Counted from the first letter of the stretch, positions 8,825 to 16,300 are shown. The stretch: DNA of 64,000 bases from Glycomyces amatae (GCF_020991375.1 NZ_JAJLQZ010000004.1:62001-126000); one strand, 5' to 3'. The notes: generated by a model from the letters alone, not told the origin. Program-made: numbers and translations.

Positions 8825-10436
8825 CGCCGGTCCCGTCCGCTTCGCGTTCGAGCGCCGCGGCGACCTCGCCCACGGTGAGCCGCCCCGGCAGGACCTTCGC
8901 GACCTGCGGGGCGAACATCGGCGACGCCGCCACGATCTGCCGGGCCGGGCCGTCCGCCACCACCGCCCCGTCGGAGAGGATCACGACCCGGCTCGCGAAC
9001 TCGGCGCAGAACTCGACGTCGTGGGTCGACACGACCACGGCGTGCCCGGCCGCCGCCAGCGCGGCGAGGCGCGCGGCGAGCGCGGCCTTGCCCGGGTGGT
9101 CCAGGCCCCGCGTCGGCTCGTCGAGCAGCAGCAGCGGCGGCGCGGCCGTGAGGGTCACGGCCAGCGCGAGCGCGAGGCGCTGCCCCTCGGACAGGTCCCG
9201 CGGATGCGTCCCGGCGCCGAGCCCGTCCACCAGGTCGGCGAGGATCTTCGCGCAGGTGCCGCGCGGCGCGCCCCCGTCCTCGTCCGCGCCCTCGCACTCG
9301 GCCTCCCACGTCTCCGCGTACAGCAGGTCGGCGGGCTCGGCCGGGACCAGCCCGGCGAGCCGGCGCCGCTCGCCCGGCTTGAGCGACGCGGGGTCGGTCC
9401 CGCCGATCGCGACCCGCCCGCCCGAGCGCCGCCCGGTGCCCTGGAGCGCCCACAGCAGGCTCGACTTGCCCGAACCGTTGCGGCCCATGAGGGCGATGCG
9501 CTCGCCGCGCCCGGCCGCGAGGTCGACGCCGTCGACGGCGCGCACCCCTGGGTGGTCGACGGTGACGCCGCGGGCCTCCAGCAGCGGCGGCCCGGCGGCC
9601 TCGACGGGGGCCGCCGGCTCCAGCCCGGCGAGCCGGTCCCGCAGCCCCGCGGCGTGCCTGCGGGCCTCGCGGATGGTCACGGGCGGGCCCGGCCACCCGG
9701 CGAGGCGGCCCAGCTCGACCACCGGCGGGGCGACCGGGGAGGCCGCGAGGACCTCCGCGACCGGCCCCCACACCGCCCTGCCGCCGTTCAGGAGCAGCGC
9801 CGAGTCGGCGTACTGGGCGACGCGCTCGAGCCGGTGCTCGGCCAGGAGCACCGTGACGCCGAGGTCGTGGACGAGGCGGTGGAGCGCCGACAACACCTCG
9901 TCGGCGGCGGTCGGGTCGAGCGCCGAGGTCGGCTCGTCGAGCACCAGCGCCGCGGGCCCGGCGACCAGGGCCGCGCCGATCGCGACCCGCTGCCGCTGCC
10001 CCGAGGAGAGCCGGGCGAGCGCGCGCCCGCGCACGTCGGCGAGCCCGAGGAGGTCCACGATCTCGGTGACGCGCTTGCGCATCGCCGCCGGATCGACCCC
10101 GAGCTGCTCGGCGGTGTAGGCGAGCTCGAGCTCGACCTCGTCGGTCACGAAGCCCGCCAGCGGGTCCTGCCCGACGTAGCCGACGACGTCGGCCAGGTCG
10201 GCGGGGGCGGCGCCGCGGACCTCGCGTCCGGCGACGCGCACCCGGCCGCTCATGGTCCCGCCGGTGAAGTGCGGGACGAGCCCGTTGACCATCTTCAGCA
10301 GCGTCGACTTGCCCGCGCCCGTGGGGCCCACGAGCAGGCAGAACTCGCCTTCGGGAAGGTCGAACGACACGTCGTCGAGGACGTTCGCGCCCGCGTAGGC
10401 GAAGGAGACGTGCTCGAAGGCGATCCCGCTGCTCAT
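8808..10436 (-). CDS. ECF transporter fused double ATPase (A-A')
   Basis: A 542-aa protein with two ABC ATPase domains in one chain. Domain 1 has GPTGAGKST (37-45), a Q-loop VGQDP, signature LSSGQRQRVAIG and LDEPTSALDP. Domain 2 has GRNGSGKSS, signature LSEGQRLALALA and LDEPTRGLDH. Domain 2 carries an acidic, cysteine-containing insertion (ECEGADEDGG) before its signature. It would energise uptake by the neighbouring T and S subunits. It starts at ATG 10436 with a GAAGGGAA ribosome site and overlaps the T-subunit stop as ATGA. The longer upstream open frame is the T-subunit region in another frame. Confidence 0.93.
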   Translation of the reverse strand: MSSGIAFEHVSFAYAGANVLDDVSFDLPEGEFCLLVGPTGAGKSTLLKMVNGLVPHFTGGTMSGRVRVAGREVRGAAPADLADVVGYVGQDPLAGFVTDEVELELAYTAEQLGVDPAAMRKRVTEIVDLLGLADVRGRALARLSSGQRQRVAIGAALVAGPAALVLDEPTSALDPTAADEVLSALHRLVHDLGVTVLLAEHRLERVAQYADSALLLNGGRAVWGPVAEVLAASPVAPPVVELGRLAGWPGPPVTIREARRHAAGLRDRLAGLEPAAPVEAAGPPLLEARGVTVDHPGVRAVDGVDLAAGRGERIALMGRNGSGKSSLLWALQGTGRRSGGRVAIGGTDPASLKPGERRRLAGLVPAEPADLLYAETWEAECEGADEDGGAPRGTCAKILADLVDGLGAGTHPRDLSEGQRLALALAVTLTAAPPLLLLDEPTRGLDHPGKAALAARLAALAAAGHAVVVSTHDVEFCAEFASRVVILSDGAVVADGPARQIVAASPMFAPQVAKVLPGRLTVGEVAAALEREADGTGDAAGG

Positions 10437-11587
10437 GGTGTTCCCTTCGGCGGCAGTGGTGTTGGCGAGGGGCCTGACGGGGCGAGGAGCGCGGGGGCGG
10501 CGGCGAGGACGATCCCGGCCGCCGCCCACAGCGGCAGCTCAGGGACGCCGAGCGGGTTCGTCGCGGGCCACAGCGCGGCGGGCTCGAGGACGCCCGAGAG
10601 GACGGTCCCGGCCGTCGCCGCCGCCCCCGAGGCGAGCACCGCCCAGTCCAGGGCCCGGAAGCGGTCGGGCCGGTAGCGGGTGTGCGGGACCCGCTTCGAG
10701 GCGAACGCGATCCCGAAGACCGCCGCGGCGGCGCCCACCGCGAGCAGCGACCAGGCCAGCGGGGCCGGTGTCGCGGTGCCGAGCAGCGCGTACGCGCCCG
10801 CGCACAACCCCAGGAGCCCGATGAGGAGGGACGCGCCGGTGGCGCGGCGGGCCGGGGCCGGGACGCCCGCGGCGCGGCCGTACCCGCGCGAGGCCATCGC
10901 GGCGGCGAGCGCGAGCGACCGGTCGAGCGCGTCGTGCAGGACCGGCGCGACGACGGTGCGCATGAGGTTCGCGGGACTGCGGCCCGTGTTGCCGCGCAGG
11001 GCCCGGGCCCTGCGGACCCGGCCGACGCTCTCGACCAGCTGCGGCGCCACCGACAGCGCGACGACGACCGCGACGCTCACCTCGTACAGGGCGGCCGGGA
11101 CCGACCGCAGGAGGCGCCGCGGGCTCGCGAGCGCGTTCGCGGCGCCGACGCAGACCAGCAGCGTCGCCAGGCGCAGGCCGTCGTAGGCGGCCGCCAGGGC
11201 GCCCTCGGCGGTGACGGCCCCGCCGAGCCGGAATCCCGCCGCCCAGTCCGGGAGCGTCACCGACGGGAGCGTGAACAGCACCGTGGGGCCGTCGGACCCG
11301 CCGAAGACGACATAGAAGGCCATGCGGACCGCGACCGCGCTGAGCCCGATGAACAGGAAGACCCGGTAGGCCCCCGACCACGGCTCGTCGCCGCGGCACC
11401 AGGTCACGACCAGGCCGGCGACGGCGGCCACGAGGAGCAGCAGCCACGGGTTCGCGGTGCGCCCGGCCGCGGTGGCGAGCAGGAGCGCCCAGCCCCACCA
11501 GGCGGCGGGGTGGACCGCGGCCCGGACGGGCGCGCGGCGCGGGAGGACCCGCGGGGCTTCGCTCGGCGCGGCGGGAGGCATGGTCAC
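10433..11587 (-). CDS. ECF transporter T component (EcfT)
   Basis: A 384-aa membrane protein of the CbiQ/EcfT family. Hydrophobic helices at both ends flank a cytoplasmic region with RRARALRGNTGRSP and AMASRGYGRAAG, the short Arg-containing coupling-helix motifs that contact the two ATPase domains. GTG 11587 overlaps the preceding stop as GTGA and is preferred; ATG 11581, two codons on, is an alternative. The 3' end overlaps the ATPase gene by 4 nt, so the three transporter genes are translationally coupled. Its last codons (PTPLPPKGTP) double as the ribosome-site region of the ATPase gene. Confidence 0.9.
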   Translation of the reverse strand: MTMPPAAPSEAPRVLPRRAPVRAAVHPAAWWGWALLLATAAGRTANPWLLLLVAAVAGLVVTWCRGDEPWSGAYRVFLFIGLSAVAVRMAFYVVFGGSDGPTVLFTLPSVTLPDWAAGFRLGGAVTAEGALAAAYDGLRLATLLVCVGAANALASPRRLLRSVPAALYEVSVAVVVALSVAPQLVESVGRVRRARALRGNTGRSPANLMRTVVAPVLHDALDRSLALAAAMASRGYGRAAGVPAPARRATGASLLIGLLGLCAGAYALLGTATPAPLAWSLLAVGAAAAVFGIAFASKRVPHTRYRPDRFRALDWAVLASGAAATAGTVLSGVLEPAALWPATNPLGVPELPLWAAAGIVLAAAPALLAPSGPSPTPLPPKGTP

Positions 11588-12237
11588 GCGCGCCGGCCGC
11601 GGCGGCGCCAGACGACGAGCCCGGCGATGACGGCGAGGACCGCGACGGCGGCGAGCCAGGTGAGGGAGCCGCCGGAACCGTCGTCGGCGTTCGCGTCGGC
11701 GGCGGGGGCGGCCGCGTCGGCGGGGGCGATCGCGGGCGGCGAGGCGCCGTCGCCGAAGACCCAGCCTTCGACGTCGCCCGCGCCGGGGGAGGCGTAGGCG
11801 CCGCCGACGGGCGAGTAGGTCCACTCGGCGTCGCCGGTCTCGGCGTGCCAGTACGACCAGTACTCGTCGGCGGGCGGCGCGCCGCCGCAGTCGGTCTCGG
11901 GGAGCTCGTCGATCCGGCAGACCATGCCGCGGATCGCGGCGACCTCGGTGACCGCGAAGCCCGCCTGGGCGAGCGCGTCGAGGCCGTCGGCCGGATCGGC
12001 GGCGCACCCGGTCGCGGGCTCGGGGGCGAGCGGGCCGAAGTCGACCACCACGGTGACGCCGGAGCAGGACTCCTGGGCCGAGGCCGGAGCGGCGGACAGC
12101 GGGACGAGGGCGAAGGCCGCCAGGAGCGCGGCGGCCAGGGCGATGCGCCGGGACCGGATCGCGGCGGGCAGCCCGGAAGCCCTGAGGAGCCGGTGCCGAG
12201 CGCCCCCAGTCGCAAGGGTGACACGGGGGTGCGACAT
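11584..12237 (-). CDS. membrane-anchored beta-domain protein, transcobalamin C-terminal-like (DUF4430-like)
   Basis: A 217-aa exported protein. After an N-terminal segment it has a signal peptide (RRIALAAALLAAFALVPLSA, cleavage near APASAQ), then a small beta-rich domain with LAQAGFAVTEVAAIRGMVCR, EYWSYWHAETG and VEGWVFGDG. A disordered Ala/Asp stretch follows, then a C-terminal membrane helix and Arg-rich stop. The YWxYW and exWxF pattern matches the DUF4430/transcobalamin C-terminal fold that caps corrinoids in intrinsic factor. It is the first gene of the ECF transporter operon. The annotated ATG 12237 and the first ~24 residues lie inside a dispersed repeat element, and no other in-frame ATG/GTG/TTG precedes the signal peptide. 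Confidence 0.75.
   Translation of the reverse strand: MSHPRVTLATGGARHRLLRASGLPAAIRSRRIALAAALLAAFALVPLSAAPASAQESCSGVTVVVDFGPLAPEPATGCAADPADGLDALAQAGFAVTEVAAIRGMVCRIDELPETDCGGAPPADEYWSYWHAETGDAEWTYSPVGGAYASPGAGDVEGWVFGDGASPPAIAPADAAAPAADANADDGSGGSLTWLAAVAVLAVIAGLVVWRRRGRRA
12166..12237 (-). repeat. ATG-hairpin repeat element, copy A
   Basis: Minus-strand sequence begins ATGTCGCACCCCCGTG and ends in CTTCCGGGCTGCC. It is about 80% identical to copy B at 12408-12479 and shares the CCCCC...GGGGG hairpin arms and frame with the other copies. It overlaps the 5' end of the beta-domain gene. Confidence 0.75.
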
Positions 12238-12407
12238 GGCTCGGCTGCTCGGCCGCGGTTCACGGGCCGCCGTGATCGCGGGGGTGCGCGGAACGGCTCG
12301 GAGCAGTCCGAGCGGCGATCGCGGATGCGCGCGGCCATCGAAGCGGCGGGAAGGCGCGGCACCGACGCGCCGCGCCTCCGCCGGCGCACCCGGTCGCCGC
12401 GCGTTTC

Positions 12408-12479
12408 GGACAGCCCGGAAGCCTTGAGGTGCCGGTGTCGAGCGCCCCCGATCGCAAGGGTGACACCCGGGTACGACAT
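12408..12479 (-). repeat. ATG-hairpin repeat element, copy B
   Basis: Begins ATGTCGTACCCGGGTG on the minus strand. It is a near-duplicate of copy A, 242 bp away. A 10-bp-stem hairpin (12485-12517) lies directly upstream, as hairpins do beside copies C and D. The 170 bp between copies A and B holds no gene that I can support. Confidence 0.7.
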
Positions 12480-12526
12480 CGTCCGGGGACCGGCGCCCCG
12501 TTCGGCCGCCGGTCCCCGCGAGGCGC

Positions 12527-12558
12527 GCGCAGCGCCCGCCGTTCGGGCGGGCGCTGCG
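12527..12558 (-). terminator. terminator after the alpha-barrel gene
   Basis: A perfect 14-bp stem (GCGCAGCGCCCGCC and complement) with a 5-nt loop, 33 bp beyond the alpha-barrel gene stop. A second hairpin at 12485-12517 follows. Transcription of the alpha gene may therefore stop before the beta/ECF operon. Confidence 0.7.
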
Positions 12559-12590
12559 CGGGAAGTGCTCGGCGCGGGTCATGCGCGGGG

Positions 12591-13964
12591 CTACCGCTGT
12601 TCCCGGTCGTCGCCGGACCCGTCGTCGCCCTTCGGCTCCGCATTCGGCCCGGCGTCCGCCTCAGCGTTGTCCGATTCGGCGTCCGCCGCAGTGCTCTTCG
12701 ATTCGGCGTCCGCCGCAGTGCTCTTTGATTCGGCGTCCGCCTCGGCGCCCGCGGCCGGGGCCGAGCCGACGACGGCGCCGTCCCGGTCGCCGCCGCGGCG
12801 GCTCCGCAGCGCGAACGCGACGACGAGCGCGGCCAGCACGAGCACCGCCGCGCCGATCGCCCACGGCAGCCACGACGCCGAGTCCTCGTCGGACTCCTCG
12901 GCCGCGGTCGTCCCGGCGACTTCGCCCTCGCCGTTCGCCGCGCAGGCGTCGCCCGGCACCTCGGCCGCGATGTTCGAGGCGTCCAGGTCGGCCAGGTTCT
13001 GGCCCGCTACGGGGACCATGGCCTGCGCCGTCGCCAGCAGGCGCGTCGCCTCGCCGAACTCGGGGTCCTCGGGGTCGGTGTACATGAACGCGCCCGGAGC
13101 CGCTTCGGTGCAGTCGAACTGGAGCTCCAGGAGGAACGCCACGGCCCCCTCGGCCGCGTCGTCCCGCCCCGCCGCCAGGAGGGCCTGCGCGGCCATCGCC
13201 GTCGAGTTCGCGTTCTCGCCGAAGCCGTTGTCGAAACCGCCGCCCTCGGTCTGCGCCGACTCCAGCCAGGACACGGCCGAGTCCAGCGAAGCCGCCGCGG
13301 CCTCGCCCGGCAGCGTCGCCAGCGCCGAGACGACCAGGCCCGTCGAGTCCGGGTCGGAGAGGCAGTCCTCGCCGCCGTCGACGTCGCCGAAGCTGAAACC
13401 GCCGTCGGGGCACTGGATAGCCGCGAACCCCGCCGCCGCCTCCTCGCCCGCGGGGGCGTCGGTGCGCGAGAGCCCGAGCACGGCCCACGCCGTGGTCAGC
13501 GCCGTCCCGTCGCCGTACGTGCCGTTCTCGGCCTGCGCGGACCCCACCTCGTCGGCGAGCCTGATCCCCGCGAAGTCGGTCGGGTCGCCGCCCGCGGTCG
13601 CGACCGCGTACATGGTCTTCCCCGCCGCGCCCGCGCTCAGGACCGGCTCGGTCACGCCCTCGGCCGTGGGGTACACGTACGGTGTGAGCGTCTCGGTGTC
13701 GTTGAGCCACTCGAGCGCGGCCTTGACCTGGTCGCCGCCGACGCCGGCGGCCTGGAGGGCGATGACCGCGTCCAGGGAGGTCGACACGTCGCCGGCCGAC
13801 CAGAAGGGGCCCTCGGACTGGGCGACGAGCCAGCCGGCGGCGGCCTGGGCGGGCGCCTCGAACGACTCGGATTGGGCCTGGGCCGGTGCGGCCGAGGCGA
13901 AGACGGAGATGGAAACGGGCACGACCGCGGCGGCGGCCAGCAGTCGACCGGACAGGTGGCGCAT
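12591..13964 (-). CDS. membrane-anchored alpha-barrel protein with prenyltransferase/squalene-cyclase-type repeats, intrinsic-factor-like
   Basis: A 457-aa exported protein: signal peptide (MRHLSGRLLAAAAVVPVSIS, cleavage near APAQA), then about six helical-pair repeats such as SLDAVIALQAAG, DGGFSFGDVDGG and NSTAMAAQALLAAG. This is the (alpha/alpha)6-barrel signature shared by terpene cyclases and by the alpha domain of intrinsic factor/transcobalamin. Cyclase acid motifs (DxDD) are not seen, favouring binding over catalysis. A membrane helix near 385-407 (LPWAIGAAVLVLAALVVAFA) and an acidic cytosolic tail follow; the tail contains a 9-residue tandem repeat. ATG 13964 has an AGGAAAGG ribosome site. 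It is preceded by a cobalamin riboswitch, the strongest evidence for a role in B12 capture. Confidence 0.85.
   Translation of the reverse strand: MRHLSGRLLAAAAVVPVSISVFASAAPAQAQSESFEAPAQAAAGWLVAQSEGPFWSAGDVSTSLDAVIALQAAGVGGDQVKAALEWLNDTETLTPYVYPTAEGVTEPVLSAGAAGKTMYAVATAGGDPTDFAGIRLADEVGSAQAENGTYGDGTALTTAWAVLGLSRTDAPAGEEAAAGFAAIQCPDGGFSFGDVDGGEDCLSDPDSTGLVVSALATLPGEAAAASLDSAVSWLESAQTEGGGFDNGFGENANSTAMAAQALLAAGRDDAAEGAVAFLLELQFDCTEAAPGAFMYTDPEDPEFGEATRLLATAQAMVPVAGQNLADLDASNIAAEVPGDACAANGEGEVAGTTAAEESDEDSASWLPWAIGAAVLVLAALVVAFALRSRRGGDRDGAVVGSAPAAGAEADAESKSTAADAESKSTAADAESDNAEADAGPNAEPKGDDGSGDDREQR
12673..12741. repeat. 27-bp tandem repeat in the alpha-barrel gene
   Basis: Two and a half copies of a 27-bp unit encode DAESKSTAA repeats in the C-terminal tail. 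The first two copies differ at one base. Confidence 0.85.
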
Positions 13965-14089
13965 TGCCTGACCTTTCCTAGAGCGAGTGGGTCTTCGGGC
14001 AGGCGGCGGCGCCGCAAGCGCCTGTAGACCACGACAGGCGTTGACAAGACGGGTTCGGCGCAGACGGGTATTCGGGCTCACGCGGGTGG

Positions 14090-14220
14090 GCCGAGCTTCG
14101 GAAGGGTGCTCGGCATTCGTTCGACCGTGTCTACTGCAAACGTCGAACCGCGACTACCGTTGCGGGTCAGCGCCGGCCTCTCACCGGACTTCCCCCGCCT
14201 CGCGCCTGTTCAGTTTGGGC
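14090..14220 (-). ncRNA. cobalamin riboswitch (AdoCbl class) upstream of the alpha-barrel gene
   Basis: The minus-strand leader contains GGGAAGTCCGGTGAGAG followed by GCCGGCGCTGACCCGCAAC (plus 14159-14195). This is the conserved core of cobalamin riboswitches (GGGAAnnCCGGTGnGAnnCCGGnGCTGACnCGCAAC). A diverged B12-box-like segment, GCAGTAGACACGGTCGAACG, lies downstream at 14118-14137. A 7-bp hairpin GCCGAGC/GCTCGGC at 14090-14114 could be part of the expression platform. A promoter with TTGACA lies just upstream, and the alpha gene ATG is about 125 nt beyond the platform hairpin. Such elements repress when cobalamin is plentiful. The core match is strong; exact ends are approximate. Confidence 0.85.
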
Positions 14221-14222
14221 TC

Positions 14223-14252
14223 ATTCTCGCGGTCGGCTCCGCCGGGTGTCAA
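14223..14252 (-). promoter_or_regulatory. promoter of the riboswitch transcript
   Basis: On the minus strand TTGACA (14252-14247), an 18-nt spacer and GAGAAT (14228-14223). This predicts a start near 14216, immediately before the riboswitch core. Confidence 0.6.
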
Positions 14253-14276
14253 GGCGGGAGCGCACCCAGTGCGACC

Positions 14277-14301
14277 GTTCACTCGCGTCCCGCGAGTGAA
14301 C
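14277..14301. promoter_or_regulatory. 25-bp perfect inverted repeat between divergent promoters
   Basis: GTTCACTCGCG, 3 bp, then its exact complement. It lies between the riboswitch promoter (minus) and the tetR promoter (plus), 24 and 16 bp from their -35 boxes, so it is a good candidate operator for the adjacent TetR protein. Confidence 0.55.
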
Positions 14302-14317
14302 TCCCGCCTTCCGGTTA

Positions 14318-14347
14318 TTGACCCGTAGCACCGGGTATCGATACGGT
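14318..14347 (+). promoter_or_regulatory. tetR promoter (TTGACC-18-TACGGT)
   Basis: TTGACC at 14318-14323 and TACGGT at 14342-14347, 7 nt before GTG 14355, consistent with a leaderless mRNA. A 10-bp palindrome GTATCGATAC (14335-14344) overlaps the -10. Confidence 0.5.
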
Positions 14348-14354
14348 GCACAAC

Positions 14355-15014
14355 GTGAGCAGAAATAAGAACGCCGATTTGGACAGAGTCCTTCGGGCTG
14401 CGACACGGGTCTTCCTGGAGCGCGGGTTCTCCGCGACGTCCATGTCGGACCTCGTGGCCGCCACCGGCATGAACCGGGCCGGACTCTACGCCGCCTTCGG
14501 CTCCAAGCACCAGCTCTACATCACGGCCCTGGGCCGCTACCGAGAGGACACCGAACCGGAACTGCGCGCGATCACCCGCCGGGCCCTCGACCGGGCGGAG
14601 GGCGAGCGGGTGGACGCCCCCCGGGTCGTCGCCGACCTCCTCGACGTGGTGGCGCGCCACTCCAAGGAGGGCGGCTTCGTCGTCCGCGCCGCCGTGGAAC
14701 TGGCCGACGACCCGGCCACGATGCGCCGCGTCCAGGAGGCCTGGACCGAGCTCGAACGCGACCTGGCCGCGATCCTGGCACGGGCGGTCGAGCGGGGCGA
14801 GATGGACGCCGCGGCCGACACCGACCGCCTGGCCCGCACCGCCCTCGTGTTCGTCCAGGGCGCGCTCGTCACCGGCCACGCCGACGAGGACGACCGCCGC
14901 CTCGCCGACGCCGCGGCGGGCCTGGTCGACCTCCTGTCGGCTCACAGGCCCTCGGCGACCGCCGAGGAGATCCGCAGCCAGGCCCCCGACGACGCCTTGC
15001 TCAACGAGTCGTAG
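14355..15014 (+). CDS. TetR family transcriptional regulator
   Basis: A 219-aa regulator with a clear TetR DNA-binding domain: RVLRAATRVFLERGFSATSM, DLVAATGMNRAGLYAAFGSK, HQLYITALGRY. The C-terminal half is a helical ligand-binding domain with ELADDPATMRRVQEAW. GTG 14355 is preferred over GTG 14346 because the -10 ends 7 nt upstream. The gene is divergent from the B12-binding alpha-barrel gene, with a 25-bp inverted repeat between them. Its last 73 nt overlap the 3' end of the convergent ParA-like gene, so the final ~24 residues are encoded antisense to that gene. The ligand is unknown. Confidence 0.92.
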   Translation: MSRNKNADLDRVLRAATRVFLERGFSATSMSDLVAATGMNRAGLYAAFGSKHQLYITALGRYREDTEPELRAITRRALDRAEGERVDAPRVVADLLDVVARHSKEGGFVVRAAVELADDPATMRRVQEAWTELERDLAAILARAVERGEMDAAADTDRLARTALVFVQGALVTGHADEDDRRLADAAAGLVDLLSAHRPSATAEEIRSQAPDDALLNES

Positions 15015-16300
15015 CGGATCGGCTCCCCCGAGTCGAGGAGCTTCTCGTAGGGCGCCAGCAGCACCGCCCTCGTGCGGGCCGCGAAGTGCCGCTGCACCGC
15101 GGGCAGGTCGACGTCCTTGCGGTGGGCGGGCATCGAGACCACCGACACCGCCCCGCGCACCAGGTCCCGCCTGCCGGTCTGCTCCAGGTGGTCGAGCATC
15201 CTCGCCGCCGTCTCGGCCGAGTCGTTCCGGGCCGACATCGTCACCACCAGCTGGTCGGTCGCGTCGATCGCCGCCTGCCAGTTCGCCGCCCGCACGTTGT
15301 TGCCGGTGTCGACCACGATGAGCTTGTAGAACCGCGAGACGGCCTCGCGCAGGTCCCCGAAGGACTGCGAGGTGAGCATCTCCCCGGCCGTCGCGGACTC
15401 GTCGGAGGCGAGCACGTCGAACATCGCCCCGCCCTGGGCCCGCACGTACTGCGACAGGTCGCCGATGCGCCCGGTCGGGCCCCGGAAGTGGTCGAGGTCG
15501 CGCAGGAGGTCGCGGACGGTGCGGACGTGGAAGTCCTGCTGGGCCCGCATCCCCAGCGTCCCCTGGGTCTCGTTGTTGTCCCAGGCCAGGACGTAGCCGC
15601 CGCGGTGGCGGCCGAAGGTCATGGCGAGCATGAGGACCGCGACGGTCTTGCCCGCCCCGCCCTTGGGGTTGACGACGGTGATCTGGCGCAGGCCCCCGAA
15701 GTTGCGGCGCACGGTCTCGACCGCGCGCTGGCGGGCGCGCTCGCGCGGGCCGGGCGGCAGGGCGACGATGCCGAGGCTGAGGCGGTGGAGCGCCCCGCGC
15801 AGACCGGTCTCGGCCACGGGCGGGCGCGGCGGGACGACGCGGCGGGAGGCGAAGTCGTCGGCGGTGACGCCGACGCGCTCGAGGGCCCCGGCGTGGTCGG
15901 GAAAGGCGGGGACGGGCAGGTGCCCCGCCTGAGGCGGCCCCTGCGGCTGCTGACCGGGCGAGTGCTGCGCCGGCGGGTACTGCTCCGCGGGTGCGGCGGG
16001 CGGCGGGGCGGGCCAGCCGTCGTCGACCGGCTCGAACGGCGCGGCCGGTGGTGCGAGCGACGCCGCATCGGGCTCGGCCGGGGCCGCCTCGGGGCCGGGC
16101 ATCGGCGTCCCCGGGGGCGGCGGCTCGCTGGGCACGTGGTCGCCGCTGCGCGGATGGCGCACCGGCTCCGGCCCCGCCGGATACGGCTGCGGCTCCTGCG
16201 GGGCGGCGTACTGCCGGTTCAGTTCCGGCGGCGCGAACGGTGACCAACCTGGAGCGTCGGGCCGGTGCAGAGGCATGGTGTCCTCTTCGGTGTGCTCCAT
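14942..16300 (-). CDS. ParA/MinD-like ATPase with proline-rich N-terminus
   Basis: A 452-aa protein. Residues 1-135 are Pro/Ala/Gln-rich and probably disordered. From about 200 it is a deviant-Walker ATPase: ITVVNPKGGAGKTVAVLMLA (Walker A 213-219), AWDNNETQGTLGMR, YKLIVVDTGNN and a final QLVVTMSARND strand. This architecture recalls actinobacterial ParA-like proteins linked to secretion systems and polarity, and CpaE/TadZ-type proteins. ATG 16300 is the longest start; ATG 16276, with GAAGAGGACACC before it, is a realistic alternative that trims 8 residues. It lies 93 bp downstream of the helicase-like gene, probably in one transcript. The target it positions is unknown. Confidence 0.85.
   Translation of the reverse strand: MEHTEEDTMPLHRPDAPGWSPFAPPELNRQYAAPQEPQPYPAGPEPVRHPRSGDHVPSEPPPPGTPMPGPEAAPAEPDAASLAPPAAPFEPVDDGWPAPPPAAPAEQYPPAQHSPGQQPQGPPQAGHLPVPAFPDHAGALERVGVTADDFASRRVVPPRPPVAETGLRGALHRLSLGIVALPPGPRERARQRAVETVRRNFGGLRQITVVNPKGGAGKTVAVLMLAMTFGRHRGGYVLAWDNNETQGTLGMRAQQDFHVRTVRDLLRDLDHFRGPTGRIGDLSQYVRAQGGAMFDVLASDESATAGEMLTSQSFGDLREAVSRFYKLIVVDTGNNVRAANWQAAIDATDQLVVTMSARNDSAETAARMLDHLEQTGRRDLVRGAVSVVSMPAHRKDVDLPAVQRHFAARTRAVLLAPYEKLLDSGEPIRYDSLSKASSGAWLRISSAVAEGL

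Noticed and set aside
12166-12590. A second cobalamin riboswitch before the beta-domain/ECF operon
   Set aside because: The repeated segments look structured but lack the GGGAA...CCGGTG...CCCGCAAC core; they belong to the dispersed repeat family.
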